From: Pseudomonadota bacterium
GTDB lineage: Bacteria; Myxococcota; Polyangia; GCA-2747355; JACKDQ01
Assembly: GCA_030591195.1 (NCBI GenBank)
Contig: JAUVBO010000317.1
Location: forward strand, 1 to 5,270
DNA: 5,270 nt
Direction: 5' to 3'
This document shows positions 1 to 4,328 of the stretch, piece after piece (position 1 is the first letter of the stretch; each line of letters starts with the position of its first letter). The position numbers and the translations under genes are program-made. The notes beneath the pieces were generated by a model. That model was not told the origin of the DNA. It worked only from the letters and a program-made list of their open reading frames with translations, and made no database searches.

Positions 1-321
1 CGACCACGGGCGGCGAAGACAGCCCGGCGGGAGACGAAGCCGGCCCGGCCGCCGGCCACGCCGGCCACGCCGACCCGGCCGCCGGCCACGCTGACACCTG
101 GCACGCTGTCCGTGCAGGCCCTCGTCGACAACAAGCACAGCCCGGCGCTGGTCTACCTCGATGGGATCCTGGTCGGCGAATCGGCGCTCCAGGTCCCGAA
201 CGTCCCGGCGGGTGACCATCACGTCGAGGTGCGCAAGCCGGGCTTTCGAACGCGGTCAGGCCGCGTCGTGATCGAGCCCGGAAGACTCAAGCGCCTGTCG
301 TTGCACCTAGTGAGGAAGTAA
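1..321 (+). CDS. C-terminal part of a PEGA-domain protein (5' end outside window)
   Basis: The reading frame is open from the first base to the TAA at 319-321, giving 106 visible residues. Residues 1-35 are a basic, Pro/Ala/Thr-rich linker with a repeated RPPAT (16-20 and 26-30). From about residue 34 a PEGA domain follows: a beta strand leading to the V-Y-L-D-G-x-x-V-G pattern (51-59), then P-x-V-P-A-G-x-H-x-V-E-V (66-77), then K-P-G-F (79-82), with a final strand to the C-terminus. PEGA domains are surface-type beta-sandwich modules, often attached in myxobacteria to Ser/Thr kinases or TPR proteins. A GTG at 112 could start a 69-residue protein, but it lies inside the domain lead-in and lacks a convincing Shine-Dalgarno, so I treat the frame as the tail of a longer gene. 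The domain call is fairly secure; the identity of the N-terminal part is unknown. The TPR gene follows 4 bases downstream. Confidence 0.75.
   Translation, partial: RPRAAKTARRETKPARPPATPATPTRPPATLTPGTLSVQALVDNKHSPALVYLDGILVGESALQVPNVPAGDHHVEVRKPGFRTRSGRVVIEPGRLKRLSLHLVRK
44..91 (+). repeat. 18-bp direct repeat in linker-coding DNA
   Basis: An 18-base segment at 44-61 recurs exactly at 74-91, a 30-base (10-codon) period. It encodes the repeated RPPAT of the Pro/Ala/Thr linker before the PEGA domain. This is expected of low-complexity linkers and probably arose by slippage or in-frame duplication; the copies begin in the same reading frame, so length changes would not disrupt the protein. Confidence 0.7.
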
Positions 322-325
322 TTCG

Positions 326-1063
326 ATGCCAACCCTACCCAAACTGGGGACCTTGACCTTCGCGCTGCTGCTACTGGCTGCCCCGCCTGCGGCGGCCGGC
401 AACGCCGAAGACCTGCTCGAAGAGGCGGTGTCTCGCTACGCCAAGGCCGACTTCGAAGGCTCGCTGCAGCTGCTCGACGGGGCCCTGGCGGTGGCGACCA
501 AGCCCGCGCAGCTGGCCCAGATCGAGCTCTACCGCGGCGCGAACATGGTGGTGCTCGGCCGCGAGGCTGACGCGCGGCGGGCCTTCGCCGCCGCGATCGT
601 CCACGACCCCACCGTCACGGCGACGGCAGAGCGCTTCAACGGCAAGACCGTAGGTCTCTTCGACCAGATCAAGAGCAAGCTGGCGGTGCGGGCCCAGCCC
701 ACCGCTGTCGCCCCGCTGACCCCCACTCCCGAGGCGACGCCCGAGCGCCGTGGCCGCCTCTGGACCTGGATCGCCGCTGGCGGGACGGTGGTCGCCGCCG
801 GCCTCGCCACCGGCTTCGGGCTGGCGGCGCTGAGCGCCAAGGACGACTATGACCAAGGGCCCGTCGCCTATCTGGACAGCCTGGAGGACAAGACCGTGGC
901 CTGGGCCACGAGGGCTAACGCGATGTGGGTCACCGTCGGCGTGCTGGCCGCGGCCTCGGTGGTGCTGTTCTTCGTCGAGGGCCGAGCGGGCAAGAGCGAG
1001 CACGCGGGGCGGCGCGGCGGCCCGACCACCGCGGGGCTCGACGGGCTGCAGATCCGCTTCTGA
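326..1063 (+). CDS. Exported TPR-like protein with two C-terminal membrane segments
   Basis: The protein has 245 residues. ATG 326 has a GAGGAAG Shine-Dalgarno (312-318) seven bases upstream, which overlaps the end of the preceding gene and implies translational coupling. Residues 1-24 form a signal peptide (K6, a hydrophobic core around 11-19, cleavage near A-A-A/G at 24/25). Residues 26-95 are helical and TPR-like, with alternating A/L/Y positions and a closing D-P at 94-95. Residues 121-143 are a Pro/Thr/Ala linker ending in R-R-G-R. Two hydrophobic segments follow (about 145-168 and 199-217), separated by a polar loop with K-D-D-Y-D-Q, then a basic tail ending in L-Q-I-R-F. From memory, this TPR plus paired-membrane-segment layout is common in myxobacterial proteins that also carry a PEGA domain; here PEGA is in the neighbouring gene. 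It likely acts as an envelope scaffold, but its partner is unknown. No catalytic motif is visible. Confidence 0.85.
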   Translation: MPTLPKLGTLTFALLLLAAPPAAAGNAEDLLEEAVSRYAKADFEGSLQLLDGALAVATKPAQLAQIELYRGANMVVLGREADARRAFAAAIVHDPTVTATAERFNGKTVGLFDQIKSKLAVRAQPTAVAPLTPTPEATPERRGRLWTWIAAGGTVVAAGLATGFGLAALSAKDDYDQGPVAYLDSLEDKTVAWATRANAMWVTVGVLAAASVVLFFVEGRAGKSEHAGRRGGPTTAGLDGLQIRF

Positions 1064-1095
1064 CCTTCCCCCTCAGGAGCAAGCCAGGACCAGCG

Positions 1096-1386
1096 CTACT
1101 GCTTCTTCAGGCAACGGAGGCAGAGGCGGTTGTGGGCCCCGAGCGAGACGAACGGCGCGTCGCAGACCAGACACTTGCGAACCAACACGTCAACCCCGCC
1201 CAGGTGACACTGGGCGATGAACTCCCGGGTCAGCCCCAGGGCCGCAGCGCGAGAGCGCACGGCTTTTTCGCTCAAGCCCTCTTTCGCCAGCGCCTCGAGC
1301 ATCGCCGCGCGGTCGCCGAGAAAGCCATCGATGATCCGCCTGTCGACCTCCGGCGTGAAGAGCACGGCTGATGCCTCGGAACTCAT
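1096..1386 (-). CDS. Small HTH-like / four-cysteine zinc-ribbon protein
   Basis: The protein has 96 residues, runs from ATG at 1386 to TAG at 1096-1098, and is convergent with the TPR gene (32-base gap). The C-terminus has C72-x2-C75-x13-C89-x2-C92 with an aromatic and the H-N-R-L-C segment between the pairs, a typical zinc ribbon. The N-terminal part (about 10-53) starts F-T-P-E-V-D and ends in a basic helix A-V-R-S-R-A-A-A-L-G-L, resembling Myb/homeodomain-like helix-turn-helix proteins. A small DNA-binding or regulatory role is inferred. I do not recognise the family by name. No good Shine-Dalgarno precedes the ATG. GTG at codon 8 (1365-1363) has GAGG eight bases upstream and is a credible alternative start that would leave both putative domains intact. 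A promoter-like TTGACA lies just upstream. Confidence 0.7.
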   Translation of the reverse strand: MSSEASAVLFTPEVDRRIIDGFLGDRAAMLEALAKEGLSEKAVRSRAAALGLTREFIAQCHLGGVDVLVRKCLVCDAPFVSLGAHNRLCLRCLKKQ

Positions 1387-1392
1387 CTGTCG

Positions 1393-1420
1393 ATTCTCGC
1401 CCGTGGCCCGATTATGTCAA
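1393..1420 (-). promoter_or_regulatory. Sigma70-like promoter for the zinc-ribbon gene
   Basis: On the minus strand, a perfect TTGACA (1420-1415) is followed by a 16-base spacer and GAGAAT (1398-1393, four of six matches to TATAAT). The -10 element ends six bases before ATG 1386, so transcription would start at or next to the start codon. The mRNA would be leaderless, or would have a leader of about 20 bases if GTG 1365 is the true start. The perfect -35 stands out in such GC-rich DNA; the -10 match is only moderate. Confidence 0.4.
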
Positions 1421-1468
1421 CTCAATGTGCGGCGCCGGGCGTCGAGGTCACCGGCGTCGGGGCGCGGG

Positions 1469-1858
1469 TCAGGCCCGGGCCGGCGCGCCCTGCGCAGCTG
1501 ACTGCTGCTGCTTGGCGATCCCCGCCCGCACCTCGTCCATGTCCAGCTCCTTGACCTTCGCCACCAGCTGCTCGAGGCCCTCGGCGGGCAAGGCCCCCGG
1601 CTGCATGAACAGCATCACCTGCTCGCGGAAGACCGCGATGGTCGGGATCGAGCGGATGCCGAAGGTCGAGGCGACCTCGGCCTGCTGCTCGGTGTCGCAC
1701 TTGGCGAAGGTGATCTCGGGGTGAGCGTCGGCGGCCTTCTCGAAGACCGGCCCGAACATCTTGCACGGTCCGCACCACTCGGCCCAGAAGTCGATGATCA
1801 CGATATTGTTGTCCTCGATCACGCGCTCGAGGTTGTCCTTGGTCAGCTCGGTGGGCAT
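1469..1858 (-). CDS. trxA: Thioredoxin with C-terminal extension
   Basis: This is a 129-residue thioredoxin-fold oxidoreductase that exchanges its active-site dithiol with substrate disulfides, normally recharged by thioredoxin reductase. The active site W28-C29-G30-P31-C32 lies in the context W-A-E-W-C-G-P-C-K. The buried acid is D23, and the cis-proline loop S-I-P-T has P72. There is no signal peptide, so it is cytoplasmic. It is about 20 residues longer than E. coli thioredoxin: after the fold, a charged helix (about 91-115) leads to a Gln/Ala-rich tail. C54, in the A-K-C-D-T segment, is an additional cysteine. ATG 1858 is chosen because AGGAG lies seven bases upstream; a frame extending to 1936 adds 26 non-conserved residues across that site. 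It lies 128 bases downstream of the TerC gene on the same strand, so it could be co-transcribed or separately promoted. The trxA symbol is by family only; several paralogues per genome are usual. Confidence 0.93.
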   Translation of the reverse strand: MPTELTKDNLERVIEDNNIVIIDFWAEWCGPCKMFGPVFEKAADAHPEITFAKCDTEQQAEVASTFGIRSIPTIAVFREQVMLFMQPGALPAEGLEQLVAKVKELDMDEVRAGIAKQQQSAAQGAPARA

Positions 1859-1865
1859 GATTTCG

Positions 1866-1870
1866 CTCCT
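1866..1870 (-). promoter_or_regulatory. Ribosome binding site setting the thioredoxin start
   Basis: AGGAG on the minus strand sits seven bases before ATG 1858, within a longer AAGAGGAGC context. It is the strongest Shine-Dalgarno among the leftward genes and fixes the start of thioredoxin at the conserved N-terminus rather than at the longer open frame that reaches 1936. Confidence 0.8.
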
Positions 1871-1916
1871 CTTGGGTGCTGCTACGCCGCGGCGGCCGTC
1901 GCCGTGTCGCCCCCTG

Positions 1917-1930
1917 CACACGGAGGTGTG
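1917..1930. repeat. Short inverted repeat upstream of thioredoxin
   Basis: CACAC (1917-1921) and GTGTG (1926-1930) are separated by four bases. The repeat lies about 60 bases upstream of the thioredoxin ATG, between TerC and thioredoxin. It could be a small operator or a weak hairpin; a five-pair stem without a T-run is not a credible intrinsic terminator. I see no clear promoter hexamers in this GC-rich gap. Confidence 0.25.
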
Positions 1931-1986
1931 AGCCACGGCGGGCCCGAAGGGTTCATCCTGGGCGAGTGGCTCGGTGGCTACCTGAC

Positions 1987-2967
1987 CTACTCGCTGTCCG
2001 CCGCCGGTGGCTTGGGCAGCAACGAGGCGAGCATCCCGGCGGCTACCAGTCCGACGACGATGGCCAGGGAGAGCCCGGTCGAGATCTTGAAGAACGAGTG
2101 GGCGATCATCTTCCCGCCGATGAAGACCAGCAGCGCGGCCAGCGCGTAGGTCAGGTAGCGAAAGCGGCCGATCATGCTCGCCAGCACGAAGTAGAGCGAT
2201 CGCAGCCCGAGGATCGCGAAGACGTTGGAGGTGACGACGATGAACGACTCGGTCGAGATCGCGAGCACCGCCGGGATCGAGTCCACCGCGAAGACCACGT
2301 CGGTCAGCTCGATGGCGACCAGGGCCACCGCCAGGCGGGTGAAGACCAGCCGGCCGCCCTCGCGGGCGACGAACCGGTCGCCATGATCCTGATCGGTGAT
2401 CGGCAGCATCCGCTGCAGCAAGCGCACCAGGCGGTTCTGCCCGCCGTCGATCGGCTCGTCATGGTCGTGCTTGGACAGCAGCAGCTTGATCCCGGCGAAC
2501 GCCAGGTAGCCACCGAAGATGTAGAAGCTCCAAGAGAACCGCGAGACCAGCCACACGCCACCGGCGATCATCGCCCCGCGAAAGACCAGCGCGCCGACGA
2601 TCCCCCAGAACAACACCCGGTGCTGGTGCTCCGCCGGCACGGCGAAGGAGCGAAAGAGCAGCGACATGACGAAGATGTTGTCGATGCTCAGAGACTTCTC
2701 GATCACGTAGGCGGTCAGGTACCGGGCCACCGCCAGCCCGCCGCCGACCGACTCGCCGCCCTCCGCCGGACAGCTGGCGCCGAACCAGTGGTGCTCGTAG
2801 ATCAGGAAGATCAGGCCGGAGAAGCTCACGCCGAGGGTGACCCAGAAGACGGTCCAGCCCGCGGCCTCGCGCAGGGAGATCGCGTGAGCCTTGCGATGAA
2901 ACACGCCGAGGTCGAGCGCCAGCAGCGCCAGGACGAGCAGGAAGAATCCGCAGAAGAGCCAGAACAT
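1987..2967 (-). CDS. TerC/Alx-family integral membrane protein
   Basis: The protein has 326 residues from ATG 2967, close to the length of E. coli Alx. It is a polytopic membrane protein of the TerC family, linked to tellurite resistance and, for Alx and Bacillus homologues, to Mn2+ export and metal supply to secreted enzymes. The two family signatures are present: E-K-S-L-S-I-D-N-I-F-V (about 90-100, acids E90 and D96) and E-L-T-D-V-V-F-A-V-D-S-I-P-A (about 220-233, acids E220, D223 and D229). These acidic residues lie within membrane helices and form the likely metal path. Family features include the N-terminal L-D-L-G-V-F-H-R-K-A-H stretch and a central cytoplasmic loop rich in H/D (K-H-D-H-D-E, about 166-171). 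A TTG at 3003 would add 12 residues but has no Shine-Dalgarno and coincides with a putative -35, so I prefer ATG 2967; the start is uncertain. I see no Mn-responsive yybP-ykoY leader, as the upstream gap is only 90 bases. Confidence 0.93.
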   Translation of the reverse strand: MFWLFCGFFLLVLALLALDLGVFHRKAHAISLREAAGWTVFWVTLGVSFSGLIFLIYEHHWFGASCPAEGGESVGGGLAVARYLTAYVIEKSLSIDNIFVMSLLFRSFAVPAEHQHRVLFWGIVGALVFRGAMIAGGVWLVSRFSWSFYIFGGYLAFAGIKLLLSKHDHDEPIDGGQNRLVRLLQRMLPITDQDHGDRFVAREGGRLVFTRLAVALVAIELTDVVFAVDSIPAVLAISTESFIVVTSNVFAILGLRSLYFVLASMIGRFRYLTYALAALLVFIGGKMIAHSFFKISTGLSLAIVVGLVAAGMLASLLPKPPAADSE

Positions 2968-2975
2968 CTCCGCGG

Positions 2976-3003
2976 ATCCTAGCGCCGTCCGGGCAGGGGT
3001 CAA
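2976..3003 (-). promoter_or_regulatory. Sigma70-like promoter immediately before the TerC gene
   Basis: On the minus strand TTGACC (3003-2998, five of six matches) is followed by a 16-base spacer and TAGGAT (2981-2976, four of six). The -10 ends eight bases before ATG 2967, so the transcript would begin within one or two bases of the start codon. This fits the lack of a well-placed Shine-Dalgarno (only an AGGA nine bases before ATG, inside the -10). It argues against the TTG start, which would overlap the -35. The evidence is motif matching only. Confidence 0.35.
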
Positions 3004-3027
3004 GCAGCCGATGCGCCCGAGCGAAGA

Positions 3028-3056
3028 CGCCGACGACCGGTCAGCTCGCCGACGAC
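3028..3056. repeat. 10-bp direct repeat between the TerC and secreted-protein genes
   Basis: The ten bases at 3028-3037 recur exactly at 3047-3056, a 19-base period, with a small palindrome (ACCGGT, 3036-3041) between them. The repeat fills most of the gap just after the secreted-protein stop. It could be a tandem binding site upstream of the TerC promoter, or chance in GC-rich DNA. Confidence 0.25.
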
Positions 3057-3057
3057 A

Positions 3058-3945
3058 TCACCTGGTGCGCTTGGCCACCAGCTGGCGGGACGCGCAGCGG
3101 TTGACCAGCTTGACCAGCTCGCGCTTGGAGTGCGCGGTCAACCGGCTCGCGATGGTGCCCTTGAAACGGCGAGCCCACCACGAGCCAAAGAAATCGAAGC
3201 GGCTCCGGACATGATACTGGAGCTCGACCTGGCCCTGCCTCCCGGGACGCATCTCGAACAGCTCGAGGTGGTCGTCGTAGTAATGGTCGGAGAACAGCAG
3301 GCTCTTGCCAAGGCACACGCTCTGGCCGGCACGCCACTGATAGACCTGCATCGTGGTCATCGTCGGCCGCATGCGGCTGGAGGCGTTGATCTTGCGCCAC
3401 ACGAGCTTGTCGTGGGACTTGACTCGACCATCGAGCAGCCAGTGGAAGCCGCCGTGCCGCACACACCGACCGCCTACCCCGCGGGCGACCTGGTGGCCGC
3501 GGATCCGATGGTCCTTGCGCTTCTTGTTCGCCCGGAGCGTCGCCTCGCGCACGAGCTGGTAATAGAGCGCCTTGCGCTGGCCGAGGCTGCCGGCCTGGCC
3601 CAGGCGGCGCCGGCCGGTGGCGTCGAACTCGTACTTGCAGCCGCTCGCCGAGCAGCCGCGCAGCGCCTGGTCCTCGCCCTCGGTCCAGCGCACCCCGGTG
3701 AAGGTCCGCCGCGAGTCGACGTCTCGGCGGAGGCGCCGGTCGGACCGTGCGATGCACCGTGAGAGCTGCTCGGGGCCCACCCCATCGACACGGGCGGTGA
3801 TGGTGAAGCTGATCTCCTCCGGCCGCTCGCTGCCGAGCCGGGAGACACTGGTCACTGTCGTGGCGCTTCGGGCGTGCGCGGTCGCAGGCAGCAGTACGGC
3901 TGCCACGAGCCAGGTCGAGACCATCATTGAGGGTGTCAACCGCAT
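3058..3945 (-). CDS. Secreted six-cysteine protein of unknown function
   Basis: The protein has 295 residues and I do not recognise its family. ATG 3945 opens a clear signal peptide: R2, a hydrophobic core at about 7-20, and cleavage after A-H-A at 25. There is no lipobox, so it is predicted to be periplasmic or released. The mature part has six cysteines (64, 98, 103, 161, 211, 284), an even number suited to disulfides, and is strongly basic. An aromatic and acidic stretch lies at about 219-230 (S-D-H-Y-Y-D-D-H). A tryptophan pair near 256-257 precedes a long amphipathic basic helix (about 258-285). The closing helix after beta-rich sequence faintly recalls SRPBCC/START folds, but this is weak. 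The frame stays open upstream to 4392; ATG 3945 is preferred for the signal peptide and the upstream promoter-like region. GAGG lies ten or more bases before the ATG, and GTG 3954 is an alternative start. Confidence 0.7.
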   Translation of the reverse strand: MRLTPSMMVSTWLVAAVLLPATAHARSATTVTSVSRLGSERPEEISFTITARVDGVGPEQLSRCIARSDRRLRRDVDSRRTFTGVRWTEGEDQALRGCSASGCKYEFDATGRRRLGQAGSLGQRKALYYQLVREATLRANKKRKDHRIRGHQVARGVGGRCVRHGGFHWLLDGRVKSHDKLVWRKINASSRMRPTMTTMQVYQWRAGQSVCLGKSLLFSDHYYDDHLELFEMRPGRQGQVELQYHVRSRFDFFGSWWARRFKGTIASRLTAHSKRELVKLVNRCASRQLVAKRTR

Positions 3946-4009
3946 CAGCCCCACGTCACCTCGATCCACTTTCGCACACACACAACTACTATGACCTACG
4001 AAGTACCCC

Positions 4010-4040
4010 TTTATACGACAATCCTTCGAGGATCGATTCC
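4010..4040 (-). promoter_or_regulatory. Promoter-like segment for the secreted-protein gene, possibly ECF type
   Basis: On the minus strand GGAATC (4040-4035) precedes GTCGTATAAA (4019-4010). Reading GGAAT and GTC as -35 and -10, the spacer is 16 bases, as in many ECF-sigma promoters. TATAAA (five of six to TATAAT) could alternatively be a housekeeping -10, but no TTGACA-like element stands at the right distance. An eight-base A-tract on this strand (4050-4043) sits directly upstream like an UP element. The leader to ATG 3945 would be about 55-60 bases. Confidence 0.4.
4021..4033. repeat. Palindrome inside the promoter spacer
   Basis: ATCCT and AGGAT flank a three-base centre, a perfect inverted repeat lying between the putative -35 and -10 of the leftward promoter. 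A site in that position would suit a repressor or a MerR-type activator. A T-run follows nine bases later on the plus strand, but the stem is short and no plus-strand gene precedes it, so a terminator role is unlikely. Confidence 0.35.
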
Positions 4041-4204
4041 ACTTTTTTTTGCTGCCGGTGGCGCTGTGCATTGCAAACCTCCTCGGCAGGATCCCAGCCA
4101 GGATCTCCCGCGTCATCGGATGCTCTTGCACACCGAATGCCAATCGCACCGACGCCGCAAGCACTTCGAACATGCTGATATCACGAGGTTCACCTGGCAA
4201 CGGG

Positions 4205-4218
4205 CCCGTGCCCACGGG
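4205..4218. repeat. CCCGTG/CACGGG inverted repeat upstream of the lipoprotein gene
   Basis: Two perfect six-base arms are separated by two bases, centred about 117 bases before ATG 4329. The loop is too short for a stable RNA hairpin, so if functional it would act as a protein-binding palindrome on DNA. It is GC-rich and could occur by chance. Confidence 0.25.
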
Positions 4219-4328
4219 TGTATCGATCACACCACGCCTGTGAAGGATCCGCTTCGGTGGCCGGGTGGCGGGTGGCCTCGAAACCGTACCGTTGCCCGGC
4301 GGCCCTTCCGCCTGGTACACCGAGCCAG

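Larger units (their letters stand above)
3946..4328. other. Divergent intergenic region
   Basis: This 383-base gap separates the leftward secreted-protein gene from the rightward lipoprotein gene. Its left part (about 3965-4080) is noticeably less GC-rich than the rest of the window. That part holds promoter-like elements for the leftward gene, a run of five CA dinucleotides (3975-3984) that becomes TG repeats in its untranslated leader, a palindrome and an eight-base T-run. The right part (4080-4328) holds a CCCGTG/CACGGG inverted repeat and three close GGTGGC copies (4256-4276). I see no convincing hexamers or Shine-Dalgarno for the rightward lipoprotein gene. Open frames cross the region on both strands, but none has a supporting ribosome site or recognisable protein. 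Confidence 0.6.

Noticed and set aside
371..1003. Minus-strand open frame (210 codons) opposite the TPR gene
   Set aside because: Low-complexity G/R/H-rich translation antisense to a gene with signal peptide, ribosome site and membrane segments.
1064..1095. Terminator between the convergent TPR and zinc-ribbon genes
   Set aside because: The 32-base gap has no stem of useful length and no T-run on either strand.
1859..1936. 26-residue N-terminal extension of thioredoxin
   Set aside because: It lies upstream of a strong AGGAG and ATG at the conserved thioredoxin N-terminus, and has no resemblance to a signal peptide.
1876..2982. Long plus-strand open frame (368 codons) across the TerC gene
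   Set aside because: It is the antisense of the TerC gene. Its product is dominated by R, D, E, Q and H with no fold or motif, as expected for complement reading of GC-rich membrane-protein codons.
3041..3762. Long alternative frames on both strands across the secreted-protein gene
   Set aside because: They are shadow frames with Arg/Ala/Pro-rich products and lack a signal peptide, ribosome site or motif.
4021..4050. Hairpin plus T-run as an intrinsic terminator
   Set aside because: The stem is only five pairs, the T-run starts nine bases after it, and no plus-strand gene lies upstream to terminate. An A-tract/promoter reading on the minus strand fits better.
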